Shown: one piece after another, positions 12,070-24,800 of the stretch
Position numbering within the stretch: the first letter of the stretch is position 1
How the letters are laid out: each line of letters opens with the position of its first letter
NCBI GenBank assembly: GCA_022225965.2
Contig: JAKJXP020000163.1
Coordinates: 1 to 64,000 of the forward strand
Reading direction: 5' to 3'
Origin: Diatrype stigma
Taxonomy: Eukaryota > Ascomycota > Sordariomycetes > Xylariales > Diatrypaceae
DNA length: 64,000 nt
Made by a program: the position numbers and the translations under genes
Notes under the pieces: model-generated
Told to the model about the DNA's origin: nothing
Databases searched by the model: none
The model's input: only the letters and a program-made list of their open reading frames with translations

Positions 12070-15000
12070 TACCAGACTACTGTTCACCCACTACATACCT
12101 ATGTTATATCAAGTTTAGGCATCTTGGGTATCTATCCAAGTAGATACATATGTAAGCAGGTTTTTGTGATTCTCTACTTTACGGAGCAACGATACCAGGG
12201 GTTTCGTATGTCCCTAGTGCCAATCCGGGGACGCTCGAAGTGAGTCATACTTCTAGGGCGATCAAGAACACATGGAGAAGAGGTCATGGTGAACCTTGAA
12301 GAAGAAACAAGCAAGCATTGAAGGAGCATAGAAAGACATAGACTGTTCTACGTGCCTAATGTGTATCGTTTTGCCCCCCTTGCTACTCGTCGCAATGCTT
12401 CAAGGAGTTCTAGACGAAGTCGGAATTCGTTCGGGCGCATAGGCGCATCACCTATTGTTTCCATCCACGATTTATACTTGTATGTTTTTACTTGTATATA
12501 CAGTACTGCAAGTTCCCAACCTACAACCTATCGTAAGAGTGATGTGTCGAGTCTGTCTGGGTATAGCGGTTTGTCGATACCTAAATTTTCCGTTCTATCA
12601 ACACCTGCATGTATCCTCTTTCATCTTGCAAGTACCTCTCAAAAATGGTCACTTCATCGGTACTTGATACCACCCTATAGGATACATCAAACTCAATTCC
12701 ATCAAGATGCGTCATATGCTGCAGTCACAAGCTGTTGTACCCACCGGGCGACCCCTCAGCCACCCTCTACCCCTCCTTTATCGATAATGGACTATCTGCT
12801 TACCTGCTCTGTAACAGGTACATGTGTAGCCCGTAGGCAACACCACGTACGTACTTACATGCCTATAGAGGTGTGGCAGGCAGCTAGATACGATCCCTAA
12901 GCAGGTATGTATGTAGATATAGGTCTGAGTGTAAAGGCCCTTGATCCTTACTCACCTACGATAATTTGAGATAGGCCGCGCATTGTCAGCGCCTCCCGGG
13001 GTTTGACGGAGCTGCGGGTTTAAGCTGACGAGTCTCTGCAGAGTCCTCCACGACGGCAAATTGTCAATTGATATAGAACATTGCCCGACGCATCCGGAAC
13101 AGAACTGGCTGCCTTCTCCAGCTGTCAATTGAGATCTTACGGTTGCTCGCGGGACATACTAATTCCCGGCTTCGCCCCAAGACACTTACGAAAGCAGGGC
13201 TTACGGACAAGTAAGTGCCTTAAGATATGTACAGGTACACAGGCAACAGGTCCAGTAGTCTTTCGTTCACTCATCCATCCCTAAACAATAATGTATTATC
13301 CTCGTTCCTGTTATCTGGCTTCCAACTAAGTGCTATTTTTGTTCAGGTGTCTTCTCGTATTCACTACGTAACGTAGACAAGTAGGTTGGTGGGTGGTATC
13401 ATAATTGATTGACTACCTTTTTAAAGCAGGCCAAAGGTGAACTTTATGTTCGACCAACCACACACGACACCATGCTATGAGAAGCTTGATAAGAGAAGGT
13501 TTCGTCCGTTGTATACAACGGGATTGTCTGATATTCAGGCGTATACAGCTGCCTAAGTAAATGCCTAGGGCATGTATGCAGGAAGCATTGCATACCTGAA
13601 GCATTCCATTGCAATTTTACCCATTAGGACTGCCCTCCACCATAAAAAAAATGCCTACTTGATGAAACTCAGAGATGCTTGTGCCATCCAACCAATGCCG
13701 TCAATGGCTTGGGTAACTCGAAACAGGCCCTTCCTACGCCTCAAAACGATCGTCAGCTAGGGTTTATACCTTAGCCCACGCAACATCCTGCATGAGCCAA
13801 CCAGGATTCCTGATCGGAAATGCATTGAGGCTCTTACCCGCAGCCAAAATATGCATGTCTTCCTTTGCTACTAGGTATATACCACGTTATTATGCACTCC
13901 TACCAAGTTGGGTAGATGGTTATCGCGATATCACAGTTTCTGCCGTTTTCATGTTACCCCTCACCATCCATGCCTAACACTGCTAACAGTAGGATGGATG
14001 GGTGGCATGCCTCCGACCTACCATTCATTCACTCACTTATCCACATAACCCCTCTTTCCCGAAAGACTCTGCGCGGCGGTAGATCGATTGGCATGTTCGA
14101 CTTCCGTTGAACGTCCAGGTACCCGAACAATCCCCAGCAGGAGTGACTGCAGGCGTGACTGCAGGACTGCCTGCACCAAACAGCTACAAGCGATTATTCC
14201 CGGCATTCGTCTTTATCATCGTTATCAGTGCCCTCCCAACAACAGGATCACGGGGTCTAGCTGGCCGTCTTCCTAGGTGTGGGCGCGGTCACTTGATCCA
14301 TCCCTTTTCGTCACCTAAGACATGGCCAATGATACCAATCGTCAGCCGGTCTGGTCCACGGCTCTCTGAGGGTGGGCGAGCTGCCTTCACATGTCTCACT
14401 TCGCCATTGGTCAGGTGCCATATCCCTCCCCCCGCGCCGGGGAGCGAGGAGGGGGAGGGGTCATAAATAGGTAGCACCATCCCACCCTTCCGACATATCA
14501 GCACATACTGCGTACATATGGAGGTCTATAGGTCTGTAGGTCTGTACCTAGATAGCTACTTAGCTCACTGTGTGTATGGGTTGCTACCATGACGACTGCC
14601 TCTTCGTGTAGCTCTTACTTACGTAGTACAGTCGTAAACTTATGGTGGGTTCGAATGGGTGCTGAGGGGCCCCCCCTATCCGCCCAAGCGCTTATCGATA
14701 TTGAGAAGTTGCATCGGCCACTGTCACATGCCGCTAGCAACCAACCTTGAACCCCCCTTCCTGCTCCGTATATCCAAGTTTCCGAAGCCCGAACGACATT
14801 GGTGGGTTACGTCGGCCATTGGGGGAGGGTGCGCAACGATATCGGCTAGTTCCGCCCCGGCAGGCAACTATGCGCTTACCTAAACAGATCCGCATCGACC
14901 CTAGACGTTCCTGGCCTGGGAGCAGATGTCCGGATGATGAGGTAGGGTCGGGTCCGGCCCGTGACGGCAATCGAGCGAGTCATGAAGTCGAGTGATTGGG

Positions 15001-15288
15001 TTATCCCAAGATCCATGCAGTCACATGAGTCGTTCATCCGCAAAGGTAACATACGCACGGGTTTCATATATATTTCGCATTCTGCCTTACTACCAGTTGT
15101 ATTACAAGTGCTCCTTTTCTTGGAATCGCGAGTGGTCAATCTGGTACTCGTAGGTCAAGAGCACAACCCCCTCGGCAACAAGCTGTAGGCTCCCTATCCA
15201 TGCATGGACGTCCTGTAGACGTAGGCCTACATGAATATATACAATAACATTATCTCTATAGGTGTAATTCACACATTACAGCTGGTTT

Positions 15289-15301
15289 GGGGGGGGGGGG
15301 G
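15289..15301. repeat. Poly-G tract (13 G)
   Basis: Uninterrupted run of 13 G on the plus strand in non-coding DNA. The exact length may be affected by sequencing error. Confidence 0.85.
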
Positions 15302-16835
15302 TTAGTTGACAACCAGGAGGGAATACCAAGCATTTCATTTGTTGATGAGCAACTCACTCACCTTCATCATGTGTCGAGGCATACAGAACACTAAGATTCC
15401 CAAGAATGTAATTTCTCATGAAAAGTCCGTCAGAAATGCATATCATGCTACAATTGCGTATTACGCCACCAATGTTGATATGATAAGAGGAAGACGGTCG
15501 CCAACTCACAATGTTGCATCATAGTGACAATAGAATCGGGTGTTGTCTACTATATATAAACATAGTATTCCTCAAAGTAGGGCTAATGTTCCCAATATCC
15601 TCTCAGCGTTCCTTTCAATACGTTATATCAACTACCTCTGAAACTAGGTTTCACGTATAATGCGTTACCTCGTTCATTGATCGATCCTTGGTAGACAATC
15701 TTCGAGTCTGGTTATGCCGTTTGCTTATAATTGAAAGGTGGGAATCACGCTTGTTGTACTCCCGCAGCTTTCGATGGCTTCGAAACAATATAGCGGGATG
15801 AGTACATTTGTCTTTATCATCATCCAGATTTACAGCAGCATTTAGACTTCTCGGTCATCATGTGCAAGGTTTACAAACCTTTGGGCTTCAACCTACGGCT
15901 GGAATTGGTAAGGTACGCCAGTTGACTAAAGAGCTAGTTGAAGAGGTATATGGAAAATATGAGACCAAGATCATAGTTGATTGAAGCATAATTGAGGCAC
16001 AGCCGCGGCTATGGATGAATGGTAGACTACAACCAATTAGAAGCTAAGGAAATAACCGCATCCCAACCTCCCCCTCTTTTGACCTTAATAAAGATCAAAT
16101 CCATCGAAGTGACTCTTCGGACTTTTTATCCAGATACACCAAAACAGTGCCTGTACATTGCGTCCAGATAAAGTCATCCACCACCCCGGAACACGTTTCT
16201 ACGGGCAAATATAATTTATATGGCCAAGGTTTGTTTAAAACTCCCTCCAAAGAGCGGCTACTCATGCACTTTATCTTTTACTTAAGGCATACCACTATAT
16301 CTTCCAAGCCTACGGGCATCGCCACGGTTGGTATATACAAGAGAGGACGTGGTCCACAAGGACTTGAAAGGTAAGAACTGAATATACGACTTATTCTCCC
16401 GTCGATCGTACTTTGTGCAGTTACTTATCCAAGAGTATTACCTCACGAACCCTCTTCAAGGAGTCCTTTATACCAGGGAACATATGTAAGCTTCGGGTTC
16501 GATGCCCATAATGGTCAAATCATACATATTCCGGGTAGTGCAGAGTATAAGACAAGCCAGTTAAAAATGCTCGGGAATCATGGAAACGTAGCTAGGGTTG
16601 TCGGTGGATAATTACACCTAAATGTGGATGCATGTCGACGTCAGGGGTTTAATTAGACTGTGGAGAAGTACGATACAGGCAGGAGGTAGGTAACTAGGTC
16701 ACAACCCCTCCCTACTCTCCTTCGTTCTTGTACATATTTATATACCACGGTACTGCCTGATGTTTTCTTTAATCCGTTGGCTTGAGGAAAGAAAAGAAAG
16801 GGTAGCACTCTTAAAACGTTTGAACTAGAGAGGAT

Positions 16836-17999
16836 ATGGCCAATTCAAACCTCCCAACATGCCGGTGGGGCATCGTCAGTGAGTATCAAACTTCCACTCT
16901 TATAACACGCGATACTGACCGTGATCCAGCCACGGGGATGATCTCGTCATGGTTTGTCTCGGATCTCGTGATGCCGCGCGACGATGCCAAGGCAAACCAC
17001 ATCATCCAGGCGGTCGCGGGGTCGACGATTGAGAAAAGCCGCGAATTCGTCGCCACGTACCTCAAGGGGGCACCCTCGGCCTCGGCCCAGCCGGCCGTCT
17101 ACGGCAGCTACGACGGGGTCTACAACGACCCCAACGTGGACTGCGTGTACATCGGCAGCCCGCACGCCTTCCACAAGCGGCACTGCCTGGCGGCCATCGC
17201 GGCCGGCAAGAACGTGCTGTGCGAGAAGTCCTTCGCGCTCAGCGCGCAGGAGGCGCGGGAGGTCTTCGCCGCCGCGGAGGCCAAGGGCGTCTACGTCGCC
17301 GAGGCCATCTGGCTCCGCCACCGGCCCCTGGTCGCGGACCTGCGCCGGATCCTGTACGAGGACAAGGCCATCGGCGACGTGTTCCGCACGACGGCCGACT
17401 TCAAGATGTACATGGACATCGCCAACGCGCCGCCGACGTCGCGGTACAAGGACCTCTCGCTCGGCGCGGGCTCGCTGCTCGACATCGGCGTCTACGTGCT
17501 GAACTGGGCGCTGCTCACGCTGGACCCGGGCGTGCCGGACCACCCGGAGACGCCCGTCGTCAAGGCGGTGCAGTCGTTCGACGCGAGCGGCACCATCGAG
17601 GTGACGACGAGCGCGGTCTTGCGCTTCGCGAGCAGCGGGCGCCAGGGCGTCATCACGTGCTCGACGGAGCAGCGGCAGCGCGGCAAGAGCTCCGTCATCG
17701 TCACGGTCGACGGCACCGACGGCTTCGTCGAGGTCGAGGGCTCCGTGCCGTCCCACCCGCAGTCCTTCACCGTGTACCCGGCGTGGACGGGCGACGAGAA
17801 GCCCGCGGGCCGCAAGTACGACTACGCGCGCCCGCAGCAGGGGTTCATCTACGAGGCCGACAACACGGCCCTCGACCTTGCGGCCGGGAGGAAGCAGAGC
17901 CCGATCATGCCCTGGGCGGAGACCGTCCGCGTCTTGGAGATCATGGACGATATCCGCCAGCAGGGCGGATCGACGTATCCCCATGAGAAGAAGGCGTAG
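16836..17999 (+). CDS. Gfo/Idh/MocA oxidoreductase (dihydrodiol/D-xylose dehydrogenase-like)
   Basis: Two exons (16836-16878 and 16930-17999) give 370 residues. After splicing, the N-terminal Rossmann strand reads RWGIVTTGMISSWF, the expected dinucleotide-binding start of the family; unspliced it carries 17 extra residues there. Other family marks are the CEKS motif (E113-K114, the EKP-type lysine) and D199...Y203 in SLLDIGVYVLNWA, matching the catalytic Asp/Tyr pair of dimeric dihydrodiol dehydrogenase. These enzymes oxidise trans-dihydrodiols or D-xylose with NADP(H); the substrate here is not shown. The gene is strongly GC-rich, which creates long false frames on both strands. No targeting signal, so probably cytosolic. 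Confidence 0.9.
   Translation: MANSNLPTCRWGIVSEYQTSTLITRDTDRDPATGMISSWFVSDLVMPRDDAKANHIIQAVAGSTIEKSREFVATYLKGAPSASAQPAVYGSYDGVYNDPNVDCVYIGSPHAFHKRHCLAAIAAGKNVLCEKSFALSAQEAREVFAAAEAKGVYVAEAIWLRHRPLVADLRRILYEDKAIGDVFRTTADFKMYMDIANAPPTSRYKDLSLGAGSLLDIGVYVLNWALLTLDPGVPDHPETPVVKAVQSFDASGTIEVTTSAVLRFASSGRQGVITCSTEQRQRGKSSVIVTVDGTDGFVEVEGSVPSHPQSFTVYPAWTGDEKPAGRKYDYARPQQGFIYEADNTALDLAAGRKQSPIMPWAETVRVLEIMDDIRQQGGSTYPHEKKA
16879..16929 (+). other. In-frame 51-nt intron of the oxidoreductase gene
   Basis: Donor GTGAGT, branch TACTGAC at 16913-16919, acceptor ATCCAG. Length is divisible by three and free of stops, so the frame reads through it. Removing it restores the GI-x-TTG-M cofactor loop. Confidence 0.9.
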
Positions 18000-20688
18000 T
18001 GCTGATATGGCTGGGAAGTGCTGTTTGAAATAAAGAGAATACCTTTGCTATATTATGTGCTGTGTCTCCCTCTTGTCTATTGGTGCCATGTCCCGCTTAT
18101 ATACTGGTCACCACCTCACTTCAGCCACTGCTATAGCTTGGCTACTATCTAGATATCTCTAGATCACATACCTGGATGTTCTGATGTGCCCTTGTAGTTA
18201 ACTAATATGGAAGGGTTTATAGCCGGTTTTCTTACCAATGTATACGAGTGACCTCCAAGTCGATGTTGTCAGTAACCAATACAACGATTGGGTTCTGTAG
18301 TCAGATTTCGAATCCATGTTTTCGTATTCGGTAGTCAGCTAAGAGATCGAGGGAGGGGTGGAAGTAGGTGGCGGCAGCTGGGTCATAGCACAAGTAGCTA
18401 ACGGTATAGCTCATGTAGTCTCTTGCTACATCTTTACTATCTGATATTGCTAATACTGCTGTTACGACGGTATGCATCGGGGACCGGAACCGATCTTTAC
18501 CAAGCATCTAGTTGGCTACCTGACTGCAAGAATTCAGTAGGTTTATAGGTTTCTGTAAAATCTCCTGATACACATGAGATACTACCCCCGCGCCCTGGCG
18601 TTAGGATGCAGCCATGGGGGTGGGGTGGAGATTGAGGATCGAATTAAAACGAATGGACCATGTATATTAGTTTCATGAGATCTCTGTCTACTGATCTCTG
18701 TCTACTGTTATTCTGTGACTTGCTGCGTTGGAAGAGCATGAAGTCAAGTAGGTTTTTAGGTGAGTTATGTGTTAACTTTGTCATTATTATCCAATCTTCA
18801 AGGTCTTGCAAATACTTGCTATCTTATGATTACCAACCATGGCATATAATAACTGATGCCGAGTATATATACGGCATCATCTGGACAAGACAGAAAAGGA
18901 GCTAATGTAGGCATCATTATATGAAATATACCTGTTATGGAGGACTTTGGCTTATCCTGCTACTGGCAGAAGACCACAAGCCCCTCTATTTGTTGTGTAT
19001 GAAGAGCGTACTGTCTCGGAATTAGAAGAGAACAGCATTGCCTCGAAAATCACGCTTTCTACGGGCGCTTAGACGTGATTATGGTCGAAGGCTTCGAGCA
19101 GTCTTATATTTTCGGATCTCAAACGAGACTACAAAACGCAATACTGATCCACCCACTATCGCCCCCTTTTGATTAGTTACTATATATACATGCCCCTATT
19201 GGTACTGGAATGGGAGTCTCTGGTAACTAGCATCATGCTATGAACCCTATTTAATGGAGCCGCACCTACCACGATGCACCTAACTCGGTTGATGTTGGTC
19301 CTTGGGCACCTCATTTTTCTTGGAGCTGTATTCGATATCTGGAGTTACACACCAGCCCCTACATGACAACAAAGTGTAGAGAAACCTCTCCGCTCTGTAG
19401 CCCCTTCCTCATAGAAAACTTATGTTTTGACTTCGCTATAGTGTTGGCTGTGGTGAGGTGATGAATCGCAGATATGTAGAAACTCACACCCTAATCCTAT
19501 CATAGTCATTGCAGCCACAGGCAACTCGAGGCAACTAACTATTCGAGTTGAGAGTAACGTCGACGAAATAATCGACAGTAACCAAGTCAACTACAACTAA
19601 GCCGGGATGACTCTGAGATACCAGCCACCGTTAAAGTTATTCCCTGCTACAACTATCCCAATACCAATACCAAAGGTATGGCAGTCAAAAGCTAGGGCAC
19701 TATCACGTCTGCCTCGAGACAGATTTCACAAAGGGAGACACTTAATACTCGACTGATAGCATGTACTTATCCTGCCAATTGGAACACAATATACGACATG
19801 CCAAGGAATAGATAACAATGATCTATGTTCGGATCGAATGAACGGATTGACCACTAATGCGTTCACACATGATCTCCATGGCCAAAACAAGGGTGCTTCT
19901 TGATGTACTCGTAGGTAATCTGCTATTGTCTATATTCGAAAGATCAAGCTATAGAACTGCTATAGTGTAGGTTATATAGCCTCTGAGCTGTGCTCCGGAG
20001 TGATGATGCACCCAGCCAACTACGGCGACGAGCCTCAAAAGGGCGAAGGCGAAGGGATGGCGACGCGTCAGCGAGAGCTGGCGTCTTCTAGTATATGTAA
20101 GTACTTAGTAGGTAGCAAAGCCCCAAGGCCCAATGGGTAGGAGGGGCTGTGGCACCTTCATCAGACGGAAGTATGAGGAAGAATCAGGAGCATTTGATTT
20201 GTTCCCTTTCCTTTCCCTCGCCGCGCCTGATGTCACGTACGAATCAGACGGGACCCAATATTCCAGTGTGGGGTGGTCGGGGTTTCTTTGGAGGCGGGCA
20301 TGCAGCAAATCCTGCAGCCCCAAAGCCCCAAAGCTGCCAGGGCCCGTAATTCTGCTGCGCTGTCACGGCTGCTGTCCCCTACCCAGTTCTGATTACAACT
20401 CGACATCCCTGACAGTCTATAGTCTGTACGTAGTGGGTGGAAGATCGAGCGTGTTAGGCTGCTGCCAACAAACCTCTATGGTGGAGCTACGAAGCGTCGT
20501 CTCTTCAGGTGTCGAGTTGCCACTCGGAAGACCCGGGCCAGTCAATTGAATACAAGGGGCCCGCAGGGGTTTTTTGTTAGCTGGACCAGCCACCTGTGAA
20601 ATGCGTATAGTATAGTCATTTGCACGAGCCGACCCATTCGGTTGGTTTTAACTCGCGAAGGAGAAGAGCGGAGGGAGCAGCGCGATCT
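18000..20688. other. Intergenic region
   Basis: About 2.7 kb between the oxidoreductase (+) and cwc24 (-), which converge. No reading frame looks genuine; a 138-codon plus-strand frame near 20,133-20,549 lacks domains and conserved features. Confidence 0.55.
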
Positions 20689-21864
20689 CTATTTGGCTGC
20701 ATCCTCGTCGTCATCGGGAACCTCCTCTCCAGCCTCTATGGCCTTTTGCCTCCTGCGCGCTTGGCGTTCGCGCTTCCGCTCCAACAGCTTGTTCAGCGTC
20801 TTCGCGGTGTTGAAGACGCCACTGGTTCCCGAGCCGCAGGCAGCACAGCTCGGATCCTTCCTATACCTCTGCAGCGCGCATGGGAGACAGAAGTAGTGGC
20901 CACACCTCGTCACGATCGGCTCCTTGTAGGGGCCCTTACAGATAATGCAGGCGAACGGGATCTTCTCTAGCATGGCCTCATCGGCGGCGTCCGGGTCACC
21001 GTCGTCATCTTTCGCTCCGCCGCCGCCGCCGCCGCGATTGGCGCTGGCGTAAACAATGCCCGAGGACGCATTCTTCTTCCCTTTCGTCACCTTCTCCCAC
21101 TCCTTGTCGAGCTGCCAGCCCTGCTGATAGGCCTCGCGGGCGTGGAGGAACTTGCAGTTGTCGCCGAACCCGCAGAATCCCGTCTGCTTGTAGTCCTTGC
21201 AGACGTCGGGGGCAAAGTCGGTGACGGTGATGGTGCGTATATTAGTGGCCGCTTTGATGGGACCGACGGTCCGGCTGGGCGCGTTGGGGTTCTTCTGTAT
21301 GAAGCTCGTCTGGTTGGCTAGCCCCTTATAGCTCGTCTGGTTGGCTAGCACCTTATAGGTGCCATCGGGCTGCTCAGCAGCCGCCGTTGGCTGGCTGCCA
21401 CTGCTGGCCTCTCTCTGGTTGGACTTGTTGGACTTGGGAAGAGGCCGGGTGCTCCCCAGCAGCTTCGCATTGTCAGCCTCGTCGAACCAGTTGGACTGCT
21501 TGGTGGCGTCGTTGACGCTCGTGATGGGAACGCTGCGGTCGGCCTCGAAGACGGTAGCGTTGGTGGAATGGGCAGCGCCTGTTGCAGCAGCACGATTTGG
21601 GTGCTGGTCCTTGGAAGAGGCGGTCACGGCGGCCTTGTTCTTCTTGCGCCGCTTCACGCGCTGCCCAGCATCGTCTTCCGACGAGGTGTAGCCGTCGGAT
21701 GCGTCGCTGTCATCGCTGTCGGCGGCGGGTGGCGGGGTTGCTGGCCGCTTCCGGATGTTGGCCCTGGCCTTGGCGCCTCGTTTCTTGAAGATGGCGACGG
21801 GCGCGACAGGAGTATTAGTAGTCGGAGTGTCACCGCTAGTAGTAGCAGCCGTGCTGTCGGCCAT
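20689..21864 (-). CDS. cwc24: Pre-mRNA-splicing factor Cwc24 (CCCH plus RING, RNF113-like)
   Basis: Intronless 391-residue frame. The N-terminal half is acidic/basic low-complexity. A CCCH zinc finger (C-x8-C-x5-C-x3-H) lies at 222-241, followed by the family's QGWQLDKEWE segment, and a C3HC4 RING finger at 306-343 (CIIC ... CGHYFC ... CAAC). The C-terminus is Lys/Arg-rich then acidic. This domain order and length are those of yeast Cwc24 and animal RNF113, spliceosome components that bind near the 5' splice site before the first catalytic step; RNF113A also acts as an E3 ligase. Residues 170-187 contain a 9-residue tandem duplication (YKVLANQTS/YKGLANQTS) from a 27-nt repeat. A run of six Gly precedes an acidic patch at about 278-290. 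Confidence 0.93.
   Translation of the reverse strand: MADSTAATTSGDTPTTNTPVAPVAIFKKRGAKARANIRKRPATPPPAADSDDSDASDGYTSSEDDAGQRVKRRKKNKAAVTASSKDQHPNRAAATGAAHSTNATVFEADRSVPITSVNDATKQSNWFDEADNAKLLGSTRPLPKSNKSNQREASSGSQPTAAAEQPDGTYKVLANQTSYKGLANQTSFIQKNPNAPSRTVGPIKAATNIRTITVTDFAPDVCKDYKQTGFCGFGDNCKFLHAREAYQQGWQLDKEWEKVTKGKKNASSGIVYASANRGGGGGGAKDDDGDPDAADEAMLEKIPFACIICKGPYKEPIVTRCGHYFCLPCALQRYRKDPSCAACGSGTSGVFNTAKTLNKLLERKRERQARRRQKAIEAGEEVPDDDEDAAK
21297..21358. repeat. 27-nt tandem duplication inside cwc24
   Basis: Two near-identical 27-nt copies (shared core AGCTCGTCTGGTTGGCTAGC) in frame, giving two copies of a 9-residue peptide at residues 170-187 just before the conserved CCCH region. Confidence 0.93.
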
Positions 21865-24800
21865 GACGAGTCGGGGTGTGGTTGAAGTGATTGCTATGGA
21901 GATGAACCAGGTATTGGTGGATTGATGAATGGTAGACGAACACTAATCATCGATAACTGCAGGTGAGGTTGATGGTGGCGATTCGCTTTCGGATTGTAGG
22001 TGACAACCGCAATGGAGCTACGGCAAATAGACGTAGAAAATAGCCGTGGAGGTATGTTACTGAACACTGTCTGGTAGCGCGGCTGCGCTGTAAAATCCCC
22101 GATAGGATCCTTCGAAGGTTTGTGTTGTAGGTACCTGCTAACTAAGCCATGCATAGCAGTAGCCTTGCATAAAACCCGTGTTTATGAGGTATGGATTACT
22201 ATAACCTCCTGAGTCCTATGTATACCTAGGTAGGTGGCTAAACTTGACCCTACCAGCCTACCTAGGTAATCTTTGGTTTCTATTCTAGATAGGTACCCAA
22301 TCAGTGGCCAGCAGTCATACAAAATGCCGTTCTTGTTACCTGTCAGCCAGTCGAGGTATGACAGCTGTGCCAATGGCAATCTGAAGATCTACTGCCCTTA
22401 TCCGCCTACATCGTAACTACTTACACAGCAAGGCAGGGTATGGGTAGTAGCCTGTAGGAGATCAATAGCCCCGCATACTGACACGCGACCCATAGATTTA
22501 CCTATAGCTACATACAACCCGTCTAGGCAATAATAACACTGGATAAACACGCCATGAATAGGCTGGTAAGTACTGACTCCTGAGGTACGATAGTTGTCAC
22601 TTGTAGGTATATTATAGCAATAGTTAACGACAATGGTTATATCAAGACTTATATATATTTCTGTCCGTGTCTTTCAGCCCCTAATTGCCATAAAGCATGT
22701 TTCGAGTATATAGGCATTCATTTACAACATAACGTCAAGTGGATTTGTTTATTCATAAGTCAGTCAAAAGGATGGCTTTGCATAACTTAGTGCGAACTAC
22801 TTAACCATGATTGAATGCGTCCCAAATCGCGTTGAACGCGCTGGAATTGCTCAGGTCGTCCATTGGTCTAGGCTGACCCAATGGCGGGACCCAGGTGTCT
22901 CGCACTCGCGTTAAGAGAAAAGAATCCCATACTTGCAGACTTGTAGACATGTTGCAGCATAAGCACTTGGGTATCGTATCTTAGTAGTGAGGATAGTAAA
23001 CATACCCCTTTTATGATACCTGTAAACAAGCGCGCGCCAACAACATACTGCCACTACCAACCAGGAGGTACATAAATTCAACTCTTGGTACCTAGTTTTT
23101 GAGATTCTTTTTCTTGAGGCTCGGTAGATGTATTTAATATATATATATCTAAATTATATATGGCATCTGCTATACAGTATGCATTGTGTATGGCGAGATT
23201 GACAATGTCAGTTTATTAGCGGTAAGGCGTGTTTTTGTGTATGGGGGCCCCTGGTCATCTTGGGCTTTAGTACATGCTCGAGATGGCTGGAGGGGAGGGA
23301 TGTTGTCATGAACCCACAATGCGCACAATGCAAATCCGCAGCTCATTTTGAGAAAGGGCTGGTTTCGGACTTTTTTCCCTTCTTCTGGTCTTCCTCTTGA
23401 GCTCTCCATTGCAAGTCGGTCAAGATTGATCGTTGGATGGATTCTTATCGACTTCAATCTGTATCCACCATTTCTTGTCTTTCGTGTCTTTCCCCCTTCT
23501 TCCCTTACCCGTCACCACACCACCTCTCCTTGTACCGTAATTGATTCCCTTCCCTTGCCTTCCCGTCTAGGCCGTTCGTTCATACGTGGCGTGCCGTACC
23601 TACATAAAAATTGCATTTCAATCCTCATTTACATTATCAAGAGCACAATACAATACACGTCGGTCCGAGACGAGACGACCCCAGATCCCGCAGGAATTCG
23701 GCGCCTAAACGCGTCTTCCCTTCCTTGTCGCTTGTCTAGACTGACCGCATATTGTCTTTGCTGCCACTTTCTTGCCCTCGCTATATCACTCGTTTGGTGG
23801 CGGATTGCATCTTCTGAACGTCTTTTGCCTTAGTCTAATCGTTTAATTATCTAGAATTTATTTCTAATTCGTTCCTTTTTCATTCTTGACACTCATTGTA
23901 CGTCATTCGTTCAAGAACAGCTAAGATTGCTCCCGCCCATCACCCGGCTACTGCTACGCACGTAGTACCTCAACATCAGCCGACACACCCGCCACTCGTT
24001 CCGCGATCTCACTTGCCCCGGACTCTCTAGGACCCTCTAAGGATCTTTCGCTTGTGGTAAACGGATTGAACCAGGTCATAACAGCTGCCCGCCGACGTCG
24101 ATACCGACCAATCGAATCAAGTTGCTCTTGGTCTGGTTGTCAACCTTCCGGGATCTACGACGCCCGCACTGTCTATCAACCCTGACTGGCACCTATCTCG
24201 CTGCCTTGCCGCCCATTCTCCTACCTTTTTTCTTCTTCCCACCGGCCGTGTCTTCTTTTCGACAAGTCGTATAACACGATCGCTGTTAGGTATGTACTTG
24301 ACGTAGCTTTCAAATCGCTAAACGACCCCTCCTCTCCATACCCAGTTTCTTGATTAGTGTCTCCCCTCATAGTTCACCCACCCACTGGAGTATGGACAAG
24401 CTTCTGTACATGGTTTCGATACTCTATCGTATGTATACACATACATATATACACGTGCATAGCTATATGTGTGTATGGAAAATATGTTCAGCTGTGAGGG
24501 TCTATCGTAGGCAGTCCTACGCACGTATATATGCTTCTCCTTGTTCCTGTAAAGGGGGCGGAATACATACCAAAATATACCGAGTGTTTCCCATGCCATC
24601 TATCAACCAGCCTTCCATTCCACATGCCTATCTGTACAACCATGCATGCCTGCATGAGAGGTGCATACTTGGCGGCACCCAGTCAAATCAGTCAATCAAT
24701 GAATCACACATTCCAACTCCTATCTAGTACCTATTATTTCAAGATGCTGCCTTACCTGCCTGTATTTACCTACGTACCTACGTCCCGACCCCCTCTGTTT

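Larger units (their letters stand above)
7773..16835. other. 9-kb gene-poor interval
   Basis: No ORF here shows a recognisable domain, a plausible intron pattern or the GC bias of the neighbouring genes; the longest frame is about 180 codons and low in quality. Simple repeats: three copies of a GA-rich 13-nt unit near 8177-8214, a GGT/AGT tract at 8992-9050, CTG/CCG repeats at 12032-12069 and a run of 13 G at 15289-15301. The first kilobase is the likely promoter and leader of the SWIRM gene. Long non-coding transcripts cannot be excluded. Confidence 0.5.

Noticed and set aside
12352..12900. 182-codon plus-strand frame
   Set aside because: No recognised motif, odd Ser/Tyr/Cys-rich composition, no coding-like GC bias; the same quality as chance frames nearby.
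14645..14665. GGTTCGAAT, like a tRNA T-loop (also near 16,496-16,506)
   Set aside because: Flanks do not form the T-stem, and no anticodon or acceptor stem can be drawn. No tRNA called in the window.
16947..17986. 345-codon minus frame and 172/255-codon plus frames over the oxidoreductase
   Set aside because: Arg/Ala-rich shadows caused by high third-position GC; no domain features.
20133..20549. 138-codon plus-strand frame
   Set aside because: No conserved content or start context; intergenic between convergent genes.
23348..23833. 161-codon plus-strand frame upstream of apsA
   Set aside because: Pyrimidine-rich leader translated as Leu/Ser/Pro; no domain. Could contain upstream ORFs but not a gene I can support.
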